24,956 nt of DNA from an uncultured Oxalobacteraceae bacterium (GCA_946480015.1 CAMLIL010000087.1:1-24956); one strand, 5' to 3'; shown: positions 6,164 through 15,148, counted from the stretch's first letter. Notes: a model not told the origin generated them from the sequence alone. Program-made: numbers and translations.

Positions 6164-8917
6164 AGCCGGCTTGGAAAAGTCGCCCGCGCTGATCACCGAA
6201 ATGGCGGCCGGCTTCAGGTACGCGCGCAGCGCGGCGTTCACCTGCGCCGGCGTCAGCGCCGCCACACTGGCTTCGAGCTTGCCTTCATACGCCATGGTGC
6301 GCCCGTAGCTCAGATACGACGCCAGCCGCTCCGACAGGGCCGCGTCGTCGGTGCGCACCACTTCCTCGCCCTGCTTCCAGCCCTTCTTGGCCTCGGCCAG
6401 CTCGGCTGCCGTGAAGCCGCTCTCGACCGCCCTGGCCAGCTCCTCGCGCAGCGCCGCCTCGACCCGCGCGGTATTCTGCGGCGCGCTGATCGCGTACGCC
6501 AGCCAGTAGCCGGCCGCATCGCGCGCCGGCACGCTCAGCTGGGCGCCGACCCCGTACGACAGGCCATCCTGCTGGCGGATGCGGTCGGCCAGGCGGCTGC
6601 GCAGCGCACCGCCGCCGAGCATGTGGTTAGCCATCAGCAGGGCCGGATACACTGGCGCATCGTTCTTCAGCGCCAGTGGCTGCACCGCCAGCAGCATGCT
6701 GTTGGCCTTGTCGGGCGTGGCCAGCACCAGCTTCTGGCCGGCCACCTCGCGCACCTGATCGGGAATGCGCTCATACGGCTGGGCCGCCTGCCAGCTGCCG
6801 AACAACTGGCCCAGCTGGGCCTTGAGCGCGCCGGCGTCGAAGTCGCCCACGGCGGCGAAGGTGGCGTTGGCGGCGCCGTAGAAGCGCCGATGGAATTGGC
6901 GCACCTGCGCGACCGTCAGCGCGCGCACCTGGGCCAGCTGCTCGGGCAGCGTCGCCACATGCCTGACGTGCTCCGGCGGGGTGGGATCGAGCAGGCGCTG
7001 GAAGGCGTTCACCGCGACCTTTTCCGGTTCCGGGATATCCTGCTCGGCGTGGCTGGCCAGCTCGCGCTGCATTTCGGCGAACTCGCTGTCGGCATACCTG
7101 GGCGTGCGCAGCAGCTCGGCCAGCAGGTCCAGCGCGGCCGGCAGATTGGTGCGCGTAGTCGTCACCGACGCCGTCAGCCCTTCGGCTCCGCCGCTGATCG
7201 ACACCTGCGCTTTGAGGCGGTCGAAGGCATCCTTGATCTGCTGGCGCGACAGGCGCTCGCTGCCATGCATCAGCAGCGCCGCGGCGAAATTGCCGGCTTC
7301 GGCCTGGCCGCGCAGGGCCGCCTCGGTGCCGGTGCGCAGCCGCAGCGTGACGCTGACCGCGCCGCCCTTGGTTTTCTTGGGCAGCAGCGCCGCCTTCATC
7401 CCGTTGGCCAAGGCGAAGCGCTGGGTGCGCGCCTCGATATTGGCCGGACTCGGATCGAAGGCTTCGCCCTGCGCCACCGGCGCGCGCCCGTGATACTTGC
7501 CCACGATGGCCATCACGTCGGGCACCGCCGGCACCTCGGCGCGGTCGGGCGACTCGGTCGGAATGAAGCGCCCCACGGTGCGGTTGCTGGCCTTGTAGTA
7601 CTTCTCGGCGACCGCCTGCACGGCCTTGGCGTCGAGCTGTTCGATCTGGTCGCGGTGCACAAAGAACAGGCGCCAGTCGCCCGCCGCCATCGACTCGGTC
7701 AGCGCGATCGTCATCTGCGCGGTATCGTTCATGGCCAGGTCGATCTGCTTGAGCGCGGCCACGCGCGCGCGCTCCACCTCGGCCTGCGTGACCGGTTCGC
7801 TGCGCAGGTTTTCCAGCACCTTGAGCATGGCCTCCCGCGCCGGTTCCAGTGGCTGGTCCTTCGGCACCACGGCGCCGAAAATGCGGTAGCCCTGTTCCAG
7901 GTTGCTGACCGCATCGGCTTCCAGGCGGCTGGCCAGCCGGGTCTCGACCAGCGCCTTGTGCAGGCGCCCGCTGGGAGCGTCGACCAGGATGTGGGTCAGC
8001 AGGGCCAGCGCGGCGGCATCGGCATGGCCGGACGAGGCCACGTGGTAGCCGGCGCCGACGAACTGGGTGCCGCCGCTGCGCCGCACCGTCACCTCGCGTT
8101 CGCCATCCTGGGTCGGTTCGACCGTGTAGGTCGGCCGCAGCTTGCGCGCCGGCTTCGGGATGCGCCCGAACAGCGTGCCGATCTGGCGCAGCACCTTGGC
8201 CTCATCGAAGCGGCCGGCCACCATCAGCACCGCGTTGTCCGGCTGGTAGTAGGTCTTGTAGAAAGCGCGCAGGCGGCCGATATCGACCTTCTCGATATCC
8301 GAACGCGCACCGATGGTCGACTTGCCGTAGTTGTGCCAGTCGTAGGCCACCGCTTGCAGGCGCTCGGTGGTCACCGCGATCGGGTCGCTCTCGCCCATCT
8401 CGAATTCATTGCGCACCACCGTCATCTCGCCCGCATTGGCCTTGGCGTTCCACAGGTCGTTCTGGTCGATCGGCGCGTTGACCATGCGGTCGGCCTCCAG
8501 CGCCAGCATGGTGCGCAGATTGGCCTCGCTGGCCGGGAAGGTCGAATAATAATTGGTGCGGTCGTACCAGGTGGTGCCGTTGAACTCGGCCCCGCTGGCA
8601 TTGAGCACCTCGACCGGCGTGGGCGTGCCTTTGCGGATGCCGAAGTTGGCGGTCGGCTTGAACAGCAGGTGTTCGAGCAGGTGGGCCATGCCCGTTTCGC
8701 CGTAATTCTCGTTGCGCGAACCGACCAGGTAGACGATATTGGTGGTCAATGTGGGCTTGCTCGGATCGGGAAACAGCAGCACGCGCAGGCCGTTGGCGAG
8801 CCGGTATTCGGTGATGCCTTCCACCGACGCCACCTTGACCGGCGCCGCCGCGGCGGCATGGACCGGACCGGACACGAGCGTGCCGGCGCTGAGCAGGAGG
8901 GCGAACAGGACTTTCAC
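6149..8917 (-). CDS. M16-family zinc metallopeptidase, tandem-domain, exported
   Basis: 922 residues, close to pitrilysin-type length, with two M16 halves. The first half carries the inverted zinc motif HLLEH (H79, E82, H83) and the downstream glutamate region GEMTVVRNEFEMGESDP. The second half (from about 440) lacks the motif, as usual for the non-catalytic half. The chosen start is GTG at 8917, which gives a clean signal peptide (VKVLFALLLSAGTLVSGPVHAAAAA) with GGAAAG upstream. The open frame extends to 9076, but that would bury the signal peptide and overlap the divergent gene. It probably degrades peptides in the periplasm. An out-of-frame ATGTGA overlaps the start codon. Confidence 0.92.
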   Translation of the reverse strand: MKVLFALLLSAGTLVSGPVHAAAAAPVKVASVEGITEYRLANGLRVLLFPDPSKPTLTTNIVYLVGSRNENYGETGMAHLLEHLLFKPTANFGIRKGTPTPVEVLNASGAEFNGTTWYDRTNYYSTFPASEANLRTMLALEADRMVNAPIDQNDLWNAKANAGEMTVVRNEFEMGESDPIAVTTERLQAVAYDWHNYGKSTIGARSDIEKVDIGRLRAFYKTYYQPDNAVLMVAGRFDEAKVLRQIGTLFGRIPKPARKLRPTYTVEPTQDGEREVTVRRSGGTQFVGAGYHVASSGHADAAALALLTHILVDAPSGRLHKALVETRLASRLEADAVSNLEQGYRIFGAVVPKDQPLEPAREAMLKVLENLRSEPVTQAEVERARVAALKQIDLAMNDTAQMTIALTESMAAGDWRLFFVHRDQIEQLDAKAVQAVAEKYYKASNRTVGRFIPTESPDRAEVPAVPDVMAIVGKYHGRAPVAQGEAFDPSPANIEARTQRFALANGMKAALLPKKTKGGAVSVTLRLRTGTEAALRGQAEAGNFAAALLMHGSERLSRQQIKDAFDRLKAQVSISGGAEGLTASVTTTRTNLPAALDLLAELLRTPRYADSEFAEMQRELASHAEQDIPEPEKVAVNAFQRLLDPTPPEHVRHVATLPEQLAQVRALTVAQVRQFHRRFYGAANATFAAVGDFDAGALKAQLGQLFGSWQAAQPYERIPDQVREVAGQKLVLATPDKANSMLLAVQPLALKNDAPVYPALLMANHMLGGGALRSRLADRIRQQDGLSYGVGAQLSVPARDAAGYWLAYAISAPQNTARVEAALREELARAVESGFTAAELAEAKKGWKQGEEVVRTDDAALSERLASYLSYGRTMAYEGKLEASVAALTPAQVNAALRAYLKPAAISVISAGDFSKPASGQP

Positions 8918-9033
8918 ATTGAGCTTTCCGAGTGGTGATCGTATGATGCGAATGAAAAGTATGCCACCACGATGCTGCATGCGTGAAAAATTTTTTCCTC
9001 GTGCAAGCATTTTTACCCACAGGAGTTGTTCCC

Positions 9034-9612
9034 ATGAAGCTGCGCACCATTCTCGTTCTGGCGGCCTCGGCCGCAATCCTGCCCGCCGGCGCGCAGACCA
9101 TGAAACCGGGCTTGTGGGAAACCACCAGCAAGGTGGAATCGTCGAACGGTGAAATGGCCACCGCCATGGCGCAGATGCAAAAGCAGCTGGCCGCGATGCC
9201 GCCCGAGCAGCGCAAGGCCATGGCCGAGATGATGGCCAGGCACGGCGGCGGCATGCAGATGCCGACCATGAATGCCGACGGCAGCATGGTCACCAAGGTA
9301 TGCATGACCAAGGAAATGATCGCCAAGAACCAGCTGCTGACTCAGCAGCATAACGCCAGCTGCACCCACAAGAATTCGCCCGTCGTCGGCGGCGTCATGA
9401 CGATGACGTTCAGCTGCACCAACCCGCCCGGCAGCGGCGAGGCGCGTTTCGTGTTTACAGGCGACACCGGCTACAGCATGACCATGAACAGCAAGGGCCT
9501 CGTGAACGGCAAGAATGAATCGGTGTCGATCGATTCCAGCGGCAAATGGCTGGGCGCCGATTGCGGGAACGTCAAGCCCTTTGCCGTGCCGTCCGCCCCG
9601 CCGGCGAAATAG
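9034..9612 (+). CDS. DUF3617 family exported protein
   Basis: 192 residues starting MKLRTILVLAASAAILPAGAQ, a typical signal peptide. AGGAG lies 8 bases upstream, which selects this start over GTG/TTG-type starts back to 8983. The mature protein opens with the family hallmark KPGLWETTSKVES and has four cysteines spaced through the rest (VCMTKE, ASCTHK, FSCTN, ADCGN), consistent with two disulfides in the periplasm. A Met-rich helix (ATAMAQMQKQLAAMPPEQ) follows the opening. The function of DUF3617 proteins is unknown. It is divergent from the M16 gene and convergent with the aminotransferase, with one base between the two stops. Confidence 0.85.
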   Translation: MKLRTILVLAASAAILPAGAQTMKPGLWETTSKVESSNGEMATAMAQMQKQLAAMPPEQRKAMAEMMARHGGGMQMPTMNADGSMVTKVCMTKEMIAKNQLLTQQHNASCTHKNSPVVGGVMTMTFSCTNPPGSGEARFVFTGDTGYSMTMNSKGLVNGKNESVSIDSSGKWLGADCGNVKPFAVPSAPPAK

Positions 9613-9613
9613 A

Positions 9614-10450
9614 TCAGCGCGTTTCCATGAATCCGGTGTAACGCTCGCGCGCCAGGGTGGCCACCGGGCCGATGGCCAGGGTGCGCGCGTCGTAGCGCAC
9701 GCAGGGCATCACCTTGCCGTAATTGCCGGTGTTGAAGATTTCCACTGCGGATGCCAGCTCCTGCGGCGCCACCACACGCTCCTGCACGCCCACCCCGGCC
9801 TCGGCCAGCAGGGCGATCACGCGGGCCCGCGTAATCCCCGCCAAAAAAGTGCCGTTCGGCACCGGCGTCACCACATCGCCCTCCGGCGTGACGAAAAACA
9901 GGTTCGAGGTGGCGAACTCGGCGACGTTGCCGGCATGGTCGAGCACCACGGCATTATCGAAACCGCGCTGATTGGCATCGCGGATGGCGCGCGCCGTGTT
10001 GGCGTACAGCGCCGAGGCCTTGGCGTCGGTGGGCGCCATATCGGCGTCGGGGCGGCGCAGGCGCGACAGGCAGGCTGAAAACCCGGTGAACGGCGGCAAG
10101 GGCGCGTCGAACAAGGTCAGCGCGAACTGGCTGGCGTCCGGGTCGGGAATCAGGAAGCCGGCCGAACCGAACACCAGCGGACGGATATACAGCTCGGCAT
10201 CGGCGGGAAACCGGGCCACGCCCTCGCGCACCAGCGCATCCATCTCGGCCACCGACAGCGGGCAGCGCAGGCCCAGGCTGAGCGCGGAGCGCACCACCCG
10301 TTCCAGATGCGCCTGCAGGTCGGGCAGATGGCCGCGCACCGCGCGCGCGCCATCGAACACCGACGAGCCCAGCCACACGCTATGGTCCATCGCCCCGAAC
10401 AGGGAAACATTGCCCTCGGCCCACTGGCCCTTGAAATACGTGAGATACAT
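9614..10450 (-). CDS. Class IV (branched-chain-type) aminotransferase
   Basis: 278 residues, PLP-dependent fold type IV. Visible signatures are LGSSVFDGARAVRG near the N-terminus (family form VFEGIRAY), the Schiff-base lysine region TDAKASALYANTARA (K144) and the PLP-contact glutamate region GNVAEFATSNLFFV (E178), then NGTFLAGITRARVI. This favours branched-chain aminotransferase activity (IlvE-like). D-amino-acid transaminase or aminodeoxychorismate lyase cannot be excluded by eye, and the protein is about 30 residues shorter than typical IlvE. GAGGGGAG upstream is a strong ribosome site. No other amino-acid biosynthesis gene is adjacent. Confidence 0.85.
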   Translation of the reverse strand: MYLTYFKGQWAEGNVSLFGAMDHSVWLGSSVFDGARAVRGHLPDLQAHLERVVRSALSLGLRCPLSVAEMDALVREGVARFPADAELYIRPLVFGSAGFLIPDPDASQFALTLFDAPLPPFTGFSACLSRLRRPDADMAPTDAKASALYANTARAIRDANQRGFDNAVVLDHAGNVAEFATSNLFFVTPEGDVVTPVPNGTFLAGITRARVIALLAEAGVGVQERVVAPQELASAVEIFNTGNYGKVMPCVRYDARTLAIGPVATLARERYTGFMETR

Positions 10451-10558
10451 ATCGCGCTCCCCTCAATCCCTTACCGCTAGTGTAAAACCATATACACAGG
10501 ATGTAATCATATGTTTCAATGCGGTCAATTAATGCCGTAAAGACATATATTGCCGTCC

Positions 10559-11191
10559 ATGTCCGTGATCCATCGTTCCCGCCTGCCTGCCCTCGCACTC
10601 GTGCTGGGCCTGCACATCGGCTTGCTGCTGGTGTGGCGCACGCTGCGCCCAGCGCCATCTGCGCCCTTGGCCGAGACGCAAGCCATGCAATGGGTCTGGA
10701 TTCAGCCGTCGCGCCCGCCAGCCACGCCGCCCCCGGCGCCGCTCAAGCCGGCTGTACGCGCCGTCCAGCCGGCCCGCCTTACGCCCCACCCGCAGGTCCC
10801 GGCAGCTGTGCGCGAACCGGAGGCGATCACCGTGCCGCCGGCCGATCCCTTCGCCGCACCTGCCCCACCGTCGCCCGACATCGTCAGGAAAGCGCTCGGC
10901 GCCGTCGGCAAGATCGACCGCGACCTGCGGCGCGAATCGCCCAGCCAGATCCATGCGCCGGTCGATACCGGAACAACCCGCCTGGAGGCAGGAATACGGG
11001 CGGCGGGCAAGTGGGACGGACCGACCACCGTTGAAGAAATCATTGCGCCCAACGATGGCAGCGGCAAGCGCGTATCGAAAATCAGGACCCCGTTCGGCAC
11101 CTATTGTGCCACCGTCGCCGGCAACCACAGCGGGCCGGACATGTTCGAACCCAACAAAGCCGGCCCCAAGATGACCAACTGTCCACGCTAG
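10559..11191 (+). CDS. Proline-rich membrane-anchored hypothetical protein
   Basis: 210 residues from ATG at 10559; a TTG at 10550 is an alternative. An N-terminal hydrophobic segment (LPALALVLGLHIGLLLVW) probably remains as a membrane anchor. A long Pro/Ala-rich spacer (about 40-115) resembles those of TonB-like or periplasm-spanning proteins. The conserved-looking C-terminal piece (VSKIRTPFGTYCATV ... KMTNCPR) contains two cysteines that could form a disulfide. No TonB C-terminal domain is visible. Function unknown. It is divergent from the aminotransferase across an AT-rich stretch of 108 bases. Confidence 0.7.
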   Translation: MSVIHRSRLPALALVLGLHIGLLLVWRTLRPAPSAPLAETQAMQWVWIQPSRPPATPPPAPLKPAVRAVQPARLTPHPQVPAAVREPEAITVPPADPFAAPAPPSPDIVRKALGAVGKIDRDLRRESPSQIHAPVDTGTTRLEAGIRAAGKWDGPTTVEEIIAPNDGSGKRVSKIRTPFGTYCATVAGNHSGPDMFEPNKAGPKMTNCPR

Positions 11192-11277
11192 CGTCAGCGG
11201 ACCGTACGCTACCGTACAATGTGCCGGTCCGGCCCGGACGTACACTGTGTCTTTAAGCCAGCGACACAGGTTCCATC

Positions 11278-12687
11278 ATGCTTGCCTCCCTATCGACACC
11301 CGCGGCCTGGGCCCGCCGCCTGCTGCTGTTGCTGCTGGCCGCCGCCACCCTCGGCGCCTGCGCGTCCTTGCCCGATGTCGATAACCTGGCCGAACTGTCC
11401 GACCGCAAAGCCACCCCCACCGTCACCACCGGCACCGGCAAGCTGCCCCGCAAGCAGAGCGCCGCCCTGCTGGCCAGACGCTGGGCCAAGGTGTCGCCGG
11501 ACGTCAAGACTCTGGCCGCACTGGAAGAAGCTGCGACCGGCCAGCCCCTCATCGCTGGCAACAAGGTCACCCTGCTGTTCGACGGCCCCGCCACCATGCG
11601 CGAAATGATGGCCGCCGCCGCCGCCGCGAAAAGCTCGATCAACCTGGAAACCTACATCTTCGATCAAGACCCGATCGGCATGCAGTTCGCCGACTTGCTG
11701 ATCGCCAAGCGCAAGCAAGGCGTGATCGTCAACGTGCTGTATGACGCGGTCGGCACGCTCGGCGTCCCCAAGGAATTTTTCGACCGCATGGCCGCCGCCG
11801 GCATCACCATGCTGGCCTTCAATCCCGTCAATCCCGCCGCGCGGGTTGGCAAATGGGAGCTGAACAACCGCGACCACCGCAAACTGATGGTGGTGGACGG
11901 CAAGATCGCCTTCACCGGCGGCATCAATATCAGCAGCACTTACGCCAACAGTTCCTTCTTCCGCTCCAAGCGCAAGCCCGGCCAGACCGACGGCAAGCAA
12001 GTCGGCTGGCGCGACACCCACATCAAGATCGAAGGTCCGGCAGTGGCTGCGCTGCAATGGAGCTTTGTCAACAACTGGGTCAATCAGGATGCCGGCGAAT
12101 TGCCGCAGCACGATTACTTTCCGCGCCTTACGGCCGCCGGGGATAAGCTGATGCGCGTACTGCCGACCGATCCGGACCGCGATTCGGAGATTTACAAGTC
12201 GTTTATCCTGGCGATCCAGGAAGCCAGGAAGAGCGTGCACATCACATCGGCCTATTTTGTGCCGGACAGGCAGTTTGTCGATGCCCTGTGCGATGCGGCC
12301 CGGCGCGGCGTGGACGTAAAACTGGTGCTGCCCGGCGTGACCGACCATGGCCTCGTGTTTCACGCCGGGCGCGGTTTTTACGAGGCATTGCTCACGGCAG
12401 GCGTCAAAATTTACGAATTACAGGTCGCGATCCTGCATGCCAAGACGGCGGTCATCGACGGCACCTGGGCGACGGTCGGGTCGGCCAATATCGACCGCCG
12501 CAGCTTTTTGCATAACTATGAATTGAACGTGGTCGTGATCGACGCGGCCTTCGGGCGCGATATGGAAAGCGCGTTCAACGAAGATCTGCGCGATTCGAAG
12601 GAAGTGACCAGGGAGGCATGGAGGCACCGGCCCTGGTTGGACCGCCTGAAGGAACTGGCGGCGCGCCTGGCCGAATACTGGATATGA
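11278..12687 (+). CDS. Phospholipase D superfamily lipoprotein, cardiolipin-synthase-like
   Basis: 469 residues with two HKD motifs: HRKLMVVDG (H200, K202, D207) and HAKTAVIDG (H387, K389, D394), each followed by the GG/GSxN signature (FTGGINIS; VGSANIDRRS). This is the cardiolipin synthase/PLD fold that transfers phosphatidyl groups. The N-terminus has a signal peptide ending LGAC (Cys28), a lipobox, so it may be a lipoprotein rather than a two-helix membrane ClsA type; ClsB/ClsC-like is the nearest idea. It ends immediately against the convergent metallophosphoesterase gene. The neighbouring PAP2 and diacylglycerol kinase genes support a role in phospholipid turnover. Confidence 0.88.
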   Translation: MLASLSTPAAWARRLLLLLLAAATLGACASLPDVDNLAELSDRKATPTVTTGTGKLPRKQSAALLARRWAKVSPDVKTLAALEEAATGQPLIAGNKVTLLFDGPATMREMMAAAAAAKSSINLETYIFDQDPIGMQFADLLIAKRKQGVIVNVLYDAVGTLGVPKEFFDRMAAAGITMLAFNPVNPAARVGKWELNNRDHRKLMVVDGKIAFTGGINISSTYANSSFFRSKRKPGQTDGKQVGWRDTHIKIEGPAVAALQWSFVNNWVNQDAGELPQHDYFPRLTAAGDKLMRVLPTDPDRDSEIYKSFILAIQEARKSVHITSAYFVPDRQFVDALCDAARRGVDVKLVLPGVTDHGLVFHAGRGFYEALLTAGVKIYELQVAILHAKTAVIDGTWATVGSANIDRRSFLHNYELNVVVIDAAFGRDMESAFNEDLRDSKEVTREAWRHRPWLDRLKELAARLAEYWI

Positions 12688-13524
12688 TTAGATCCCCGAG
12701 GCCATCAAGCCCTCGGTGTGTGCCGTCCATATTTCGCCCTTGCGGATAAACGGATCGGTGCGCATCAGCGAATAGCGCCGGCCCACGTCATCCCAGCCAT
12801 AACGGTCCACTTCGACCCGTTCGTGCCCCACCCGCACCACATTGAAAGAATTGGTCTCGCCGCGGCCGCGGGTCGAGGTGGCGGTGCCGGCCTGCACCAC
12901 CAGCGCCGCATATTCGGTGATCCGGTAGCGCTCGGCGGTATTGCCGGTGTGGCTGGCATGCATATGCCCGGACAATAAAAGATCGACACCGCATTCGGCA
13001 AACGCGCGCATGGCCATGGGCGCGCGGTCGACCAGATCGTCGTCGTCCTCGCTCATGGGCAAATCGAAAGGATGATGGGTCACGATAATCTTGGTGACCT
13101 TATCGTCCAGGCCCGACAACTGTTGGCGGATTTCCGCCACCTGCTCCTGGTTGACCCGCCCATCCTTGAACGTCAGCGAGCGCGCCGTATTCACCCCGAT
13201 CACGGCGATCTCCTCGTCCACGAACGACGGCGACAGGTCCTCGGTGATATAGCGCTTATACCGTTTCAGCGGCTCGACAAAACGGCGGAACACGTTATAC
13301 AGCGAGATATCGTGGTTGCCCGGGACGATAATCTGCGGACCGGGCAAAGTATCGAGATATTCGCGCGCCGCCTCGAATTGCTCGCGCTTGGCGCGCTGCG
13401 TCAGGTCGCCCGACACCACCAGCACATCCGGGTTGATGTCCTCGATACACGCGCGCAACGGCGCCAGCAGATTATCGTCAACCCTGCCGAAATGCAGGTC
13501 GGACAAGTGGACCAGAGTACGCAT
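12688..13524 (-). CDS. Calcineurin-like metallophosphoesterase
   Basis: 278 residues with the full metallophosphoesterase motif set: SDLHFG (D9, H11), VVSGDLTQ, VPGNHDIS, VTHHPFD and LSGHMHASH. These ligate a dinuclear metal centre that hydrolyses phosphomonoesters or diesters. The substrate cannot be read from the sequence; members act on cyclic nucleotides, UDP-diacylglucosamine or phospholipids. AGGAG lies before the ATG at 13524 and overlaps the TAA of the upstream diacylglycerol kinase gene, a 9-base gap that implies an operon. No signal peptide, so cytoplasmic. It is the last gene of the PAP2-kinase-phosphoesterase operon. Confidence 0.9.
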   Translation of the reverse strand: MRTLVHLSDLHFGRVDDNLLAPLRACIEDINPDVLVVSGDLTQRAKREQFEAAREYLDTLPGPQIIVPGNHDISLYNVFRRFVEPLKRYKRYITEDLSPSFVDEEIAVIGVNTARSLTFKDGRVNQEQVAEIRQQLSGLDDKVTKIIVTHHPFDLPMSEDDDDLVDRAPMAMRAFAECGVDLLLSGHMHASHTGNTAERYRITEYAALVVQAGTATSTRGRGETNSFNVVRVGHERVEVDRYGWDDVGRRYSLMRTDPFIRKGEIWTAHTEGLMASGI

Positions 13525-13533
13525 ACCAGCTCC

Positions 13534-14424
13534 TTAAAGCGGCGTGATCACCGTCAGCGCGCCCGGACGGATCCGGTAGCGCAAGGGTGTCGCCATCATA
13601 TTGACTTCCCCGTCGGTGGCCACCCGCATGTGCGTGTGATGACTGACGATTTCCATTTCTTCGGCCAGCTGGATATAGACATCGCGCTGATGCTTCAACT
13701 GGCCCAGCACGGCCCGCAAGGCCATGCGCAGCAGGCCCAGCCGGTGCGGATGCTGCGCCATGTACAGGCTCAGCTTGCCGCCATCGAGCAAGGCGCGCTC
13801 GCCGATGGCCAGGCCGGCCATCGTGTACTCGTTGTTGCCGATAAATACGAACGGCGTCCGGCGCGCATGTTCGGCATCGTTGACACGCAGGCGCACATCC
13901 AGAAAGGGAAAGCGCCGCAACGCCGCGATGGTGGCCCAGAATGCCGCCAGCCACTTTCCGCGCCCCAAGCGGCGCCGTTGTTTTTCGCGGTCGTGCACGA
14001 TGTCCGGATACAGGCCGAGACTCGAATTGTTCAGAAATACGCGTTCATTCACCTCGCCCACATCGACCTTGCGCGGCTTGCCCTCGGCCACATTGCGGAT
14101 CGCCGCATCCAGGTCGAGCGGAATGCCGAGGTCCTTGGCGAAATGGTTCAAAGTGCCCATCGGCAGCACCGCGAACGGGATGCCCGATCCGACCACTACC
14201 GACGCCACCGCGTTGACGGTGCCATCCCCGCCCCCCGCCACGATGACCGCCGGGCGCGCGGCCAGCGCGCGCCCGGCCGCCGCGACGATCTCGCCGCCGC
14301 CCCTGGCCATGGTGATGTCGGCCTTTAGCCCCAGCGCCGCGAACTTGGCGCCCACCTGGTCCGCGAGCTCGTCCGGATGGCCGCAGCCGGCGCTGGCATT
14401 GATGATCACGGCAATCGGGGTCAG
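13534..14424 (-). CDS. Diacylglycerol/lipid kinase family protein, probable CTG start
   Basis: About 296 residues. The N-terminus (TPIAVIINASAGCG) is the first strand and loop of the DagK/YegS fold, and AVIVAGGGDGTVNAVASVV is its signature nucleotide-binding loop; VLPMGTLNHFAKDLGIP follows. It should phosphorylate diacylglycerol or a similar lipid at the inner membrane. No ATG, GTG or TTG lies at the expected place. GGGAGG is followed 5 bases later by CTG at 14424, just after the PAP2 stop. The next in-frame GTG (14412) would cut off most of the first strand, and the upstream ATG (14535) lies 97 bases inside the PAP2 gene. I prefer CTG. Downstream is the metallophosphoesterase gene. Confidence 0.85.
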   Translation of the reverse strand: MTPIAVIINASAGCGHPDELADQVGAKFAALGLKADITMARGGGEIVAAAGRALAARPAVIVAGGGDGTVNAVASVVVGSGIPFAVLPMGTLNHFAKDLGIPLDLDAAIRNVAEGKPRKVDVGEVNERVFLNNSSLGLYPDIVHDREKQRRRLGRGKWLAAFWATIAALRRFPFLDVRLRVNDAEHARRTPFVFIGNNEYTMAGLAIGERALLDGGKLSLYMAQHPHRLGLLRMALRAVLGQLKHQRDVYIQLAEEMEIVSHHTHMRVATDGEVNMMATPLRYRIRPGALTVITPL

Positions 14425-14437
14425 GCTTACCTCCCGC

Positions 14438-15148
14438 TTAGTGTTGCGCGCGCGCCCGGTGGCGCCGCAGTGTCGAACTGGCGGTGATGCACACCGCCAG
14501 CCAGGCCAGGCCGAAGGCCGCCGCCGCCAGCACATCGCTGAGGTAATGCGCCCCCAGATACACGCGGCTCAAGCCGACCAGCGCCACCAGCGCCAACGCC
14601 AGCACGGCGACCGCCGCGCGCGCCGGCCAGCGCGGCAGGCGGCCCATCAGATAGGCCGCCAGCAAGCCATACAGCAGCATGGCGCCCGATGTGTGGCCAC
14701 TGGGGAAACTGTACGTCGACAGCGACAGCAGCGGAGAGTCGAACTGCGGCCTGACTCTTTGATAACTGTACTTTAGCAGTACATTCAGAAGCATGCCGCC
14801 CGGTACCGCGGCGGCCAGCGCCAACAGCCAATAGTAGAGGCGCTTACGGTAGAAATACCCGCCCAGTACGCTCGCCATGGCCAGCACGCCCAGCTGGGAA
14901 TGCAGATGGGTAACGACCAGCATGAATGGCGTCCAGCCGCTGTGGGCGTAGGCATGAAAGTACTGTGCCAGGCGCGCATCGAGCTGGGTGATCGGTGCAT
15001 GGCTGGCCACCGCGCCGGCAATCGCGCTGAACAGTCCCGCAGTGCACAGCAGCACCGCCATGCCGGCGGTCAGGTGCAGGCCGAACACGTGCCCGGCCGA
15101 CAGACGGCGCGCCACAAAGCGGGAAAAGCGGGGAAAACGCTGCAGCAT
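14438..15148 (-). CDS. PAP2-family membrane phosphatase
   Basis: 236 residues with several membrane helices and the three catalytic motifs of the PAP2/acid phosphatase superfamily: KYSYQRVRP (K126, R133), PSGHTSG (H152) and SRVYLGAHYLSD (R195, H201, D205). It should dephosphorylate phosphatidic acid or undecaprenyl diphosphate on the outer face of the inner membrane. Coupled to the diacylglycerol kinase gene downstream, it would make a phosphatase/kinase pair interconverting diacylglycerol and phosphatidic acid, which is inference. The start at 15148 has only a distant GGAGA. The divergent side carries tandem LexA boxes (15198-15232), about 50-85 bases upstream. Confidence 0.9.
   Translation of the reverse strand: MLQRFPRFSRFVARRLSAGHVFGLHLTAGMAVLLCTAGLFSAIAGAVASHAPITQLDARLAQYFHAYAHSGWTPFMLVVTHLHSQLGVLAMASVLGGYFYRKRLYYWLLALAAAVPGGMLLNVLLKYSYQRVRPQFDSPLLSLSTYSFPSGHTSGAMLLYGLLAAYLMGRLPRWPARAAVAVLALALVALVGLSRVYLGAHYLSDVLAAAAFGLAWLAVCITASSTLRRHRARAQH

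Noticed and set aside
6623..8938. A 771-codon open frame on the plus strand opposite the M16 peptidase gene
   Set aside because: It is the antisense shadow of a GC-rich gene: His/Arg/Gly/Gln-rich, no domain, no ribosome site, while the minus strand encodes a clear M16 protein with HLLEH.
8985..9000. A/T block GAAAAATTTTTTC before the DUF3617 gene
   Set aside because: It looks like a terminator tail or a bent-DNA element, but there is no stem before it and it lies in a divergent promoter region; probably ordinary promoter DNA.
11192..11277. Repeated GTAC-containing stretch (ACCGTACGCT ACCGTACAAT, and GGACCG/CGGTCC arms) before the cardiolipin-synthase-like gene
   Set aside because: The repeats are short and imperfect, and I can match them to no known operator or terminator.
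13072..14328. A 418-codon plus-strand frame opposite the phosphoesterase and lipid kinase genes
   Set aside because: It spans two well-identified minus-strand genes and has no recognisable domain; Arg/His/Gln-rich shadow.
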